64,000 bases of DNA. It comes from Spinacia oleracea. Its lineage: Eukaryota; Streptophyta; Magnoliopsida; Caryophyllales; Amaranthaceae. Under the pieces are notes generated by a model, which worked only from the letters and a program-made list of their open reading frames with translations, was not told the origin of the DNA and searched no databases. Within the stretch, counting starts at the first letter, position 1; each line of letters opens with the position of its first letter. A program made the position numbers and the translations under genes. Where the stretch lies: contig NC_079488.1 of NCBI RefSeq assembly GCF_020520425.1, forward strand, positions 36,261,247 to 36,325,246, in the 5' to 3' direction. Below, piece after piece: positions 25,501 to 35,533 of the stretch.

Positions 25501-26759
25501 GTTAACAAATGCATTATGATTTATGAGTACATTGAGCTTAGTTTCAAGTCCATAACTTTTTTATTGGTAATTGTTTTGGACAGCTGTTGGAGTAATCCTG
25601 ATAAGATAGACAATGTCGAGCATCTACAACAGATGGAAAACTCCTTGAAGGAATCACTTAACCAGATTCGCTTACACAAGGTATAAATATGTTGCCCCTG
25701 AATTTGCTGTCGAGTTACTTTACCTCATCATTTCTGAATCTACTACTTCTGTCTTAGAGCTAATTTTACATTTCTCTAGAGCATGGAGAATAAGGAGGGA
25801 GAAGAAGTAGAGAGAGAAAATTAGGGTGGGTGTGAGTTCCAACTTCCAAATTAAGAGATATAGTAGAGAGAACAAAGTGCCAAAAGTGGTATGTTAACTT
25901 AACAACGATGCATCCCAAACTGGTAAAGTGGTAACCTAACTCTAAGGCAAAGGTAGCATTATAATTGCTTTACATTTTTAATTGTTGGTGGAAGGTGGAG
26001 TGAAGTTATGATTGAAGGTATCCTATTCTTAGTATACATGGACACTGTGCTAGAAAATAGTTGCAGAACTCCCTTCTTACTGGTGGTAAAGAGATGATTA
26101 GAATGTTAAAAAGGAAAGGACCTAAATATGTTTTAAGATACCGACTTACTGCTAATTTCTTGGATTAGGCATAACAAATCCTATAACCTGACTGATGATA
26201 TTCATTAGTAACTAATGCCTGGTATTCACCTAACATGATAATATCGGAAAACACCAAATTCTGTCTCTAGACTGCAGTAACCAGGTACATATACACGTTA
26301 GATGAGAATCACTCTTTTCCTTGCTGGCATACTTTCTTTTAAATTGAATGATTATATAACCAGTGCTCATAATCCAGTTCCAGAATGGGATGCATATGCC
26401 GTTAATGATGGGTGGTATACAAGAATGTCAGCAATTATCATGGCTTTCGAGTAATGAGAATCAACAAATGTTGTCGTCTGAAGAGCCAAACTTTTTGTCT
26501 CACAGGTAAAAACATCCTATTTCCCCAGTGCCTTGATATTATTATTATGCAAAACTATGTTGTAAAATAAATAACATGATTTATTCTTTTAACAGCAGCA
26601 GTATTCTCTTCTGCCTTTTTCTTTCAATAAACTCACGTCTGTGCTAATTTATTGATGTTTATTTAGAGACATGAAGTAGACAAATGGAAATTAAATCAAT
26701 AAGGGTGTATTTGGTTCAGCATATTTTGGAATTAGTATGTGTTTAAAATTATCCAACCC
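25501..26759. other. CACTA 2 interior, unassigned
   Basis: I see AT-rich sequence with possible short exon-like bits (25620-25680 and 26370-26510, each followed by GT). No recognisable protein or RNA gene was found. It may be further captured intron/exon sequence. Confidence 0.4.
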
Positions 26760-28590
26760 CAGGCTAAATTGACATTTTCGCTCCCAACTTTGAACTTAAG
26801 AACATAATAACTCATTTTAAACTTATTATATGATAAATATGCTTAGTTTTAAGTTTCTAAGACTTATTCTAATCTATTTATGCACATTTAATGGTTGTTT
26901 TATCGTTATAGGTCATATTTAGGATAAAATAAGGCATTTTCGCTCCCAACTTTAAAATAAAGAACCTAAGGACTTATTTTAAACTTATTACATGTTTAAT
27001 ATGCTTAGTTTTAAGTTTCTAAGACTTATTCTAACTACTTATACACATTTAAGGCTTGTTTGGTCGTTATAGGACATATTTAGGCTAAAATGACATTTTC
27101 GCTCCCAACTATGAACCAAAGAACCTAAGGACTCATTTTAAACTTACTAAATGTTTTATATGCTTATTTTTAACTTTCTAGGACTCATTCCAATCCATTT
27201 ATGCACATTTAAGGCTCATTGTGGCGTTATAGGTCATATTTAGGCTAAAATGACATTTTCGCTCCCAACTTTGAACTTAAGAACCTAATGACTCATTTTA
27301 AACTTATTATATGATAAATATGCTTAGTTTTAAGTTTCTAAGACTTATTCTAATCTATTTATGCACATTTAATGTTTGTTTTATCGGTATAGGTCTTTAG
27401 GCTAAAATGAGGCATTTGCGCTCCTAACTTTGAACTAAAGAACCTAAGGACTCATTTTAAACTTATTACATGATTAATATGCTTAGTTTTAAGTTTCTAA
27501 GACTTATTCTAACTACTTATACACATTTAAGGCTTGTTTGGTCGTTATAGGGCATATTTAGGCTAAAATGACATTTTCGCTCCAAACTATGAACTAAAGA
27601 ACCTAAGGACTCATTTTAAACTTACTAAATGTTTTATATGCTTAGTTTTAACTTTCTAGAACTCATTCCAATCCATTTATGCATATTTAAGGCTCATTGT
27701 GTCGTTATAGGTCATATTTAAGCTAAAGTGCCATTTTCGCTCCCAACTTTGAACTTAAGAACCTAATGACTCATTTTAAACTTATTATATAATTAATATG
27801 CTTAGTTTTAAGTTTCTAAGAATTATTCTAATCTATTTATGCACATTTAATGCTTGTTTGATAGTTATAGGTCATATTTAGGCTAAAATGAGGCATTTTC
27901 GCTCCTAACTTTAAAATAAAGAACCTAAGCACTCATTTTAAACTTAATACATGTTTAATATACATAATTTTAACTTTATAAGACTCGTTCCAATCTATTT
28001 ATGCACCTTTAAGGCTCATTGGGTCGTTGTAGGTCATATTTAGGCTAAAATGACATTTTCGCTCCCAACTATGAACTAAAGAACCTAAGGACTCATTTTA
28101 AACCTACTAAATGTTTTATATTCTAGTTTTAACTTTCTAGGACTCATTCCAATCCATTTATGCCCATTTAAGGCTCATTGTGTCGTTTTAGGTCATATTT
28201 AGGCTAAAATGACATTTTCGCCCCCAACTTTGAACTTAAGAACCTAAGGACTCATTTTTAAATTATTATATGATTAATATGCTTAGTTTTGAGTTTCTAG
28301 GACTTATTCTAATCTACTTATACCCATTTAATGCTTGTTTGATCGTTATAGGTCATATCTAGGCTAAAATAAGGCATTTTCGCTCCCAACTTTAAAATAA
28401 AGAACCTAAGGACTCATTTAAAACTTATTACATGTTTAATATGCATAATTTTAACGATCTAAGACTCGTTCCAATCTATTTATGCACCTTTAGGCTCATT
28501 GGGTCGTTATAGGTCATATTTAGGCTAAAATGACATTTTCGCTCCCAACTTTGAACTAAAGAACCTAAGGACTCATTTTAGACTATTAGG
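26760..28590. repeat. 160-bp tandem array with trimeric higher-order structure
   Basis: There are twelve units of about 158-163 bp. Each carries a CATTTTCGCTCC-type block and an AAGAACCTAA-type block, starting near 26772, 26935, 27093, 27253, 27413, 27571, 27731, 27892, 28053, 28212, 28373 and 28532. Units cycle through three variants, recognised by GACATTTT with TTTGAACTTAAG, GGCATTTT with mostly TTTAAAATAAAG, and GACATTTT with mostly TATGAACTAAAG. This gives a repeat of about 480 bp made four times. The last unit is cut short. Confidence 0.9.
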
Positions 28591-29035
28591 ACATTGTCAT
28601 TAGTTTCTTGAATGTTAAAATGTGATATTTAATTTGTATTTAATCTGATGTTTAATTTAAATTTCTGTTTTTGTAAAGGTCTACACTCCGAGGATTGCGC
28701 CTTATGCGAGGAATTTGATGTGGTTCGTGAGCAATGGGCTAAGTTTTTTACCAGCAAGTATTTATTATTGGCTTTAGCGCGCTTGATCGAGTTGGTTTAG
28801 TTGTTATAGAATAAATTTTATATTAAAATGTATGTTTATGTTGAAATTGGAACATATATTTAAATGTAATATGTGCACTTTGGTTTTGGGATATATAGTA
28901 TACAAAACACTAGTTATTGATTTTATATTTGTTATACAGGTTGCGATATCCTATTATTGTTGTGACAGGTTTTTATATTTTGTGCAAGGCACTCTAGGTA
29001 TCCCTAAACAAAAATAAAATTTTCCCGCCAAAAAT
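28591..29035. other. CACTA 2 sequence between array and right end
   Basis: AT-rich and non-coding as far as I can see. A short exon-like piece around 28680-28760 has no recognisable product. Confidence 0.4.
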
Positions 29036-29330
29036 GCTTTGTTGCAGCGTACATATATATGTGTACGCTGCAACAAATGTCAAAAATTTGGCCAAAATCT
29101 TGACTTGTTGCAGCGTACAAATAGATGTTCCCTGCAAAAGGTGGGGTCTTTTGCAGCGTACACGAATTTGTACGCTGCAACAAGTCAAGATTTTGTCCAA
29201 ATTTTTGACACTTGTTGCAGCGTACATACATATGTACGCTGCAACAAGTTCATACTTGTTGCAGGCCCCCCAGTTGCAGCATACGTTGTACGCTGCAACA
29301 GGGGTCTAAAAGCCCGCTGCAATAAGGGTT
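29036..29330. repeat. Subterminal hairpins of CACTA 2
   Basis: Repeated TTGCAGCGTACA and TGTACGCTGCAA form at least three hairpins, for example around 29040-29076 and 29215-29245. The left end (23195-23430) has the same motif. These are the likely transposase-binding sites. Confidence 0.85.
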
Positions 29331-29961
29331 TTTTCTACTAGTGGTTGCTGCCCCGTGTGTGCGTCCCACCCTTCGCCTTGCTCGTTCACTCGCACATGCA
29401 CACACCGCAGAGGCCCATGCCCGCGCGCGCTTGCTCGCTGCCTGGTACCGCATGGGCGACGAGCTCCCTTGCTCGTCGTCGTATGCCCGCACTATGCAAC
29501 ACCCCTTAAGGGTAACACTTAGCTTCCATTGCTTTGTGCGTGCAAGATTGTGAACGATTCATAAAAATATAAAACTTTTATATTTAAATTTAACGACAAA
29601 TTAATAACCAATATTAATTTCTTTAGGCGAAAAATCGAAAATTTATTAGTAAAATTAATTTCCGATTACATGATTTCTTAGGGATTAAAATCTAGGTCAT
29701 AAAATTATAAAAAATTTCAACTTTAACAAATTTTATGGTGGTTTTTAATCATATGATCCTAATTAAATTATCAATTAATTATGAAAATCAAAACAAATTC
29801 TAAATTATTTGAAATTCAACAAATTAATTATAATTACAAATTAGGTTGTGTAATTAACAAAATTATACCTTAAAATTGTTAAACATATATTGTAGGTCAA
29901 TCATAAATTCAAGATTTACATACAAGATTCGCAAATATTTAATTTAACATCATAAAAATTA

Positions 29962-30244
29962 CTCCCTCCGTCCCAGATTAGTTGTTACACTTTCCTTTTT
30001 CGGCCGTCCCAGATTAGTTGTTACACTTCTAAATTAGGAATGATCCCACAATTATTATATTGTCTCTCTCTTTCCACTAAATTCTTTTTTTGTCCCCACA
30101 CCCTATCTCATTCAATTAAAAAAAATACCCCACTAATTCCTATCATCTACTTTCAATAAAATAACAATTGATAACCAAATAACCACTTATCACCTAAAAC
30201 TTTGTGCAAAGGTAAGTGTAACAACTAATCTAGGACGGAGGGAG
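29962..30244. mobile_element. Stowaway-type MITE
   Basis: Terminal inverted repeats CTCCCTCCGTCC and GGACGGAGGGAG, 283 bp, flanked by TA (29960-29961 and 30245-30246). An internal direct repeat of the GTCCCAGATTAGTTGTTACA block sits next to the left end. Termini and TA target are those of Tc1/mariner-derived Stowaway elements. Confidence 0.93.
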
Positions 30245-30522
30245 TACAAATTTTGCATTCGAAAAACTAAAACCTCCGAAAAGTCATAGTTAAGCTTCGA
30301 ATTTGGGAATTCTGGGTTAGGCATCAAATCTTTGATTTTTATCAAAATTTTAAAACGTTGTTTACATGCGAAATTCACTATAAAAACATAAGATTTCAAC
30401 CATTATTGACAAAACTGCCGAAAATCCTGCGAACATATAATCAAATAATCACCCCTTTAATTCATTGCAAATTTATAAAATTTAATCCATGTTAACTATA
30501 ATTGATTATGGAATTAATTAGA

Positions 30523-30537
30523 GGCTCGTGATACCAC
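30523..30537 (-). promoter_or_regulatory. Primer binding site of copy B
   Basis: On the - strand GTGGTATCACGAGCC directly follows the LTR end. It resembles the complement of the initiator tRNA-Met 3' end (TGGTATCAGAGC), with one extra base. The same site is at 54524-54538 in copy C. Confidence 0.8.
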
Positions 30538-31345
30538 TGTAGGGTTATGAATAATACAAAGAATATAATTCATGCGGAAAAACCATAAAGCCAGGAATCC
30601 AAAGTAATTGCCACATAGTCAATTAGCATAATTTAGGTTACATGCAATGTGATGCGTGCCTTCCCTAGGTGCTCCCGAACCGAACAAGAACAAGTCTTTA
30701 GAGCTCCAAGTGTCGCCCCTCCGTAGAAAGTCGACAGCACGTTCGGATCCGCCTTAGGTTCAACCAACTAGGATATTACTTAAGGTTTTATGCACTCGGG
30801 TTAGGCTATAAACTATGCTCTCCCTTGAACACAATATATGTAAAGAATATGTTTTGATGTATGTAAATTATGAGGGCTAACCTCATATTTATAGGGTAGG
30901 AAATAAGGAATTTGAGTCTTACTAGAAAACAATTACCAATCCCATTGGGATTTAAATTCTTAACCAATTATAATTGTAGCAATAATTAAACACTTAATTA
31001 ATTCAATTCTAGTAGGACTATGAAAACTAACACTTAAGGCCAAAGTTACTTCGTGAATAAGTAAACGGACTTTGCTTGAAGCTCAAGATGAAGCAACCAA
31101 CGCAGCCACAAGGGCCACGCTGGCGTGCGTGCCAGGCTAGGCGCAAACACAGGCGTTGCTGGCCCAAGGCCCAACGCGCTGCAGTTTGGCCTTGGCGGGC
31201 TGCTTGCCTTGGCGTGCTTGCGGCCAACAGCGCTCCAGGCCCATCGCCTATGGCTGGGCGCTGGCGCTGGGCTTCGTGCTCAGTGGTGTGCGCTCGGCCT
31301 CGTGCTTGTCGAGCCATGGGCCGGCTCGCTTGGCGGCTTGTGCGC
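30538..31345 (-). mobile_element. 5' LTR of copia copy B, truncated
   Basis: On the - strand this is the tail half of the LTR: TATA box at 30887-30894, conserved tail, and end CCTACA at 30538 next to the PBS. It matches 15435-16270 of the 3' LTR. The U3 head, including the GGAAATAT block, is missing. In its place the sequence turns into an inverted half LTR. Confidence 0.8.
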
Positions 31346-31399
31346 GCGCGGGCATGGGCCTAGAATTTATGATCGGCCTCGTGCTTGCCGGAAAACAAT

Positions 31400-32133
31400 C
31401 TGAAGCGCGACGAGCGACAAGCCGGCAAGCGAGCCGACCCATCACTGGACGAGCAAAGGCCGCACGCACATCACCATTCACAAGGCCCAGCGCCAACGCC
31501 GAGCAAGAGGCCCAGCGCCCAACAATGGTTGCTAGCCTTTGTGCGATGGGCCTGCAGCGCGTAAGGCCTTGGGCCGAGCACAACATGCGCGCAGCGTGGC
31601 CTGCAAGGCTGCGTTGACGGCAAGCTGGCTTGTGCGCCAAGCCTTGTGTTTCTTAGGCCTTAAGAAATCGGTTTTCCTATTGCTACTAGGTTTAGACTTT
31701 TGGGATAGTTTGAAACATTTAGTGTTTGATTAATCCTAGAATTCTAATGATTTTAATTAACTAGAGTCCTAATAAGATTAGTTAATTGAATCCTAGTAGA
31801 AAACTAATTCCTTATTTCCCACCCTATAAATACGTGGATCATAGTCACAATTTATACATCAAGTATTAATTACAATTTCCTATCACAAGTATTGTGAGTT
31901 TTCCCTAGTGCACATAAAACCTTACAGAATTTTCTAGTCGGTTGAATCTAAGGCGGGTCCGGACGTGCTGTGGACTATCTACGGAGGGACGACATTTGGA
32001 GTCTTGTACTTGTTCTTGTTCGGTTCGGGAGCAGCTAAATTATGCTAATTGACTATGTGGCCATTAATTTGGATTCTTGGCTTTATGGTTTTTCCGCATG
32101 AATTATATTGTTTATATTGTTCATAACCCTACA
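31400..32133 (+). mobile_element. Half LTR in opposite orientation, joined to the copy B LTR
   Basis: This is the + strand tail half of a related LTR, with TATA box at 31825-31832, ending CATAACCCTACA at 32133. It is the inverted counterpart of 30538-31345 but diverged, and it lacks about 31 bp present in the left arm. It therefore derives from a different copy, not a fresh duplication. No PBS follows, so it is not a functional 5' end. Overlapping long frames in 31027-31640 reflect GC-rich sequence in both strands. Confidence 0.75.
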
Positions 32134-32740
32134 TGTGGGAGGTCAGATAGTGAAGGAAGTGGTGGTTGTGAGATGGGCCGGGAGATGGGGTTGGGGCGAC
32201 GTTGAAGGTGGTGAAGTTGAGGTGAATGGCGGAAGTCGATCAGGGTGGTGGAGAATGTATCGAGGAGAGAGAAAAAGAGGATTCAGGCGGCAAAAGCCAT
32301 GGAAGCAGTTGTTGGATTTCTTGGACTTCCTCTCACCGCCAACCTTTAACCTTCGTCGGGGACAATGGTAGATTCGCCGGACTTCCCACCAACTGCACCA
32401 CCAAATCATTGGACGAAGAGGCTTGTATTTCTGGGTAATTTAAGGTGAATCAATGGCTATTGATGAATTGGGGTGAGATCGAAGATGGTTAGAAACAACA
32501 GAGTAGATGAGAGGAGAGTGAAGAAATGAGATTTTTTTTTTAAAAGTTATACTGTAAAATATTGGGTGAATAAGGGCATAAACGTAATTTTATGCTAACG
32601 AAGCAATAACGGCCGTTAAATCTAAGGGTATTTGGTGCATAATAAGTTTAAGTAGGGGTATATTATGTGATTTGAAACATGCATGGGTATTTGGTGAATT
32701 TCGTGAAACCTCATGGGCATTTCATGAAAAAACCGTATAT
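32134..32740. other. Unassigned sequence with MULE-like edge
   Basis: The right part (about 32590-32740) has GGTATTTGGTGAATTTCGTG and GGGCATTTCATGAAA. These resemble the TIR vocabulary of the MULE at 48710 (GGTATCTGGTGAA, ATTTCATGAGATACC). The left part has overlapping short frames on both strands with no recognisable product. It may be the end of a decayed MULE. Confidence 0.35.
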
Positions 32741-34023
32741 TTAATTATTGATAAATAAAAATTGTATAAAAAAATGATATTCGTAAAATATATATTAAGA
32801 CGGATCTAACAAGATACCACATGAATATGTTTTTCCTTAACTGTAGATCATAAAAAATAAACAAAGTAGAATAGATGAATAATTAAAAAACCAAAGTGTT
32901 GCAACTATAAGGAAACGGATGAAGTACTTCACTGGGGACTTCACCAAGACTCCACGAGTAATTGCACCACCAAATCCCAATACTATCCATGTTTACGTTG
33001 ACGTTGCCACCGCCACCACCACTGCCACTACAACCACTAACATTGCTAGCAAAAGCTGCCATGGTCGAGAAAAGCCATCAACGCCACAACTTTTCGTGGA
33101 GGCCGGTTTGATGCTTGGACCTCTTGTTCAAGATATGAATACTCAACCATTATGCTACAATTTTTTTATATGCAAATATTGAACAACATATCCTATAACT
33201 AAAACTGATAAAAATAATGAATAGAAAACAATGGGGTTGTACTTCGACCCGCCCTTTAAAAGATCTCTGATGCCGACAAATGTTCAAGTAATATATAATC
33301 AATTACTCTGTAATTTTTGTTTTCCCGAAAATGCGATACCATCCAAAATTTTCGACATTGCATGCCTAGAAAGAACAACGAAGTATTTAGATTTTCGGTT
33401 GTGTGAAGGCGCTACATCATTAAATCTTGTTTAATTCACCTTTAAAAAACTTAGTCACAATAGTTCTAAGAAGTACACAAAAGGGTTAATCAGTAAAATT
33501 AAAACTAAAATACAATTTAAATCAAAAATTATTTCAGGTTAGTAAAAATCATGGATAAGACACCCGAGATTGAAGACTATTCGGCCACACTTAGAGTCGG
33601 ACACGCGTCAGGCCCGTGTTACTCGTGCCCCAACGTGTTGTGCCTGGAACGGGACAAGGAAGAGTTGTGACGTGCAAGACTCGTGCGTGCCTCTCATAAA
33701 TGAGGCCTGTGTGTGGCCGACCCCTAGACCGAGCCGATCCGAGTTGTGTCGTGCAAGCGGATCCTTGCTAATTTTTTATTTTTGATGATTGATAAAAATA
33801 AGTGTGCGTACGTGCTGCCCAGCCGTCGTATCTGTGTGGAGCTCTTGTGAAATTCCTAAAATGATGTCATGATATGAGGCCCATTAACGTGTCACTTGTG
33901 CCCTGCCTGACTTATAGAGGGCTCGTTCCGTGATGGACCAATTTTGTACGGGCTTGTATTAGCCCGTTGCCTACCGGCCAGCCCGACCATTCACAGCTCT
34001 AGTCACCATAATAGCTAACTGAT
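32741..34023. other. Intergenic, no gene supported
   Basis: Short frames occur (32919-33182, with a Thr-rich stretch, and 33231-33434) but have no recognisable domain. The segment 33590-34000 is GC-richer and looks repeat-derived, with no identifiable termini. Confidence 0.4.
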
Positions 34024-35250
34024 GTACCCGGGTACAGCCAGCTCTGGCTATACCCCCCAAAAATAACGCGCTCATATTGTTTGTTCATTCTTGTTGATTG
34101 TTTGTTCATTCTTGTCGATTGTTTGTTCTTTCTTGTTGTACTGTTTGTTCTTTCTTGTTGTACTATTTGTTCTTTCATGTTGTTTTTTAAATTCATCATC
34201 AAATTTTCATACTTGTTGTATTTTTTGTTCTTTCTTCTGAATTTTATGTTCTTTTTTATATTGTTTATTCTTTCTTGTGTATTTGTTTGTTTATAATAAT
34301 CATATGGTTAATGGTCATAATTAAACTCTTCATTAATATTTTATTCTTTCTTTTTGTATTGTTTGTTCTTTCTTGTTGTTTTTAAATTCATTCATCAAAC
34401 TTATTGTTGTATTGTTTGTTCTTTCATGTTGGCTTTAAAATTCATCATAAAATTGTTCATAATTGTTGTATTGTTTGTTCTTTTTTCTGGAATTTTATGT
34501 TTTTTTTATATTGTTTGTTCTTTTTTGTTGAATTATTTGTTCTTTCTTGTTTATTTGTTTGTTCATAATAATTATCTGCTTTATTGTTTGTTCTTTCTTG
34601 TTGTATTGTTTGTTCTTTCATGTTGGCTTTAAAATTCATCATAAAATTGTTCATAATTGTTGTATTGTTTGTTCTTTTTTCTGGAACTTTATCTTCTTTT
34701 TTATATTGTTTGTTCTTTTTTGTTGAATTATTTGTTCTTTCTTGTTTATTTGTTTTTTCACAATAAATACATGGTTAATGTTCATAATGAAATTGTTCAC
34801 TTAATCGGTCTTTTATGTTTTTACAAGCGCCTATATTGTTTATTTTCAAATAAATAAATAAATGTTCATTTCCAAAATAGTAAATGTTCATTCCAAATAA
34901 ATAAATAAATGTTCATTTCCGAAATAGTAAAGGTTCATTTTTGTAGTTTATTTTCAAATAAATAAATAAATGTTCATTTCCAAAATAGTAAATGTTCGTT
35001 CCAAATAAATAAATAAATGTTCATTTTCGAAATAGTAAATGTTCATTTTTGTAGTTTATTTCTAAATAAATAAATAAATGTTCATTTCCAAAATAGTAAA
35101 TGTTCATTCCAAATAAATAAATAAATGTTCATTTCCGAAATAGTAAATGTTCATTTTTGTACCAGTATATTAATGTTCATTTTAAAAAACACAAACCAAC
35201 ATCGTTTTGGATGGGGGTAAAGCCAGCTTTGGCTGTACCCGGATATAGCC
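34024..35250. mobile_element. Inverted-repeat element with TTGTTCTTTC-rich core
   Basis: Ends share about 30 bp in inverted orientation, built on CGGGTACAGCCAGCTCTGG (left) and CCAGCTTTGGCTGTACCCGG (right). Each end is itself a partial hairpin. The inner part has dozens of TTGTTCTTTCTTGTTG-like units (34076-34760) and a 108-bp tandem block (34858-35170). The hydrophobic frames there are by-products of T-rich repeats. I could not fix the target duplication, so the superfamily is open. Confidence 0.6.
34858..35170. repeat. 108-bp tandem repeat
   Basis: Three units contain AAATAAATAAATAAATGTTC, CCAAAATAGTAAATGTTC and TTTTTGTAGTTTATTT, with a spacing of about 108 bp. Each unit itself carries two half-repeats. 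Confidence 0.85.
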
Positions 35251-35533
35251 AAAAATTTGCGGTAGTCACCCCATACCTACTTATCTTTTTTGGGTAAATA
35301 TAAAGATTAAAAAAAAACAACAAAAGAAGTTGACACGTGAGATATGTAGAGAGAGACACGTGTTCCTTGAACATTCAAAGAGTTCAACCTGTCAACCGCC
35401 TAAACCCCTGCTCACAAAGTCCCCAGCACAAGAACACAAATCAGAGGAAAGAAGAAATAGGAATTCAAAGAGATAACAAAAAAACCAAACAAGGGAATTG
35501 AATAACCAAGAATTGATTAAAAGGGAGGGGAAG

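Larger units (their letters stand above)
23183..29343. mobile_element. CACTA transposon 2, non-autonomous, in copy B leader
   Basis: Starts CACTAGTAGAAAAAACC and ends GGTTTTTTCTACTAGTG, with a 3-bp target duplication GTT on both sides (23180-23182 and 29344-29346). Length is 6161 bp. The subterminal repeats are TTGCAGCGTAC and its complement, forming hairpins at 29036-29330. There is no transposase-like frame. Inside, in order: a UTR-like leader with TTTTTAGGGTTTG repeats, a spliced SR-protein fragment, an antisense copia RT fragment, unassigned sequence, and a 160-bp tandem array. It is a gene-capturing, trans-mobilised CACTA. Confidence 0.92.
16908..30537 (-). mobile_element. Ty1/copia non-autonomous element, internal region (copy B)
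   Basis: This is the reverse complement of copy A with the same order: purine tract at 16908, RT relic, GAG-pre-integrase relic (about 20335-20445), leader (about 21350-23182 and 29344-30537), PBS at 30523-30537. It has no intact gag or pol. CACTA 2 splits the leader at 23183-29343 and a Stowaway MITE sits at 29962-30244. Apparent frames such as 17677-17901, 18110-18322 and 22896-23188 lie in non-coding element sequence. Confidence 0.82.

Noticed and set aside
29036-29330. Hairpins considered as a microRNA precursor or CRISPR-like array
   Set aside because: They are subterminal repeats of a CACTA element, with motif and position as expected; CRISPR does not occur in plant nuclear DNA.
32919-33182. 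87-residue frame with a Thr/Ala run
   Set aside because: No domain recognised and no supporting structure; probably chance in repeat-derived sequence.
34081-34857. Hydrophobic Phe/Leu/Val-rich frames resembling membrane proteins
   Set aside because: They come from T-rich TTGTTCTTTC repeats, overlap each other in several frames and have no conserved structure.
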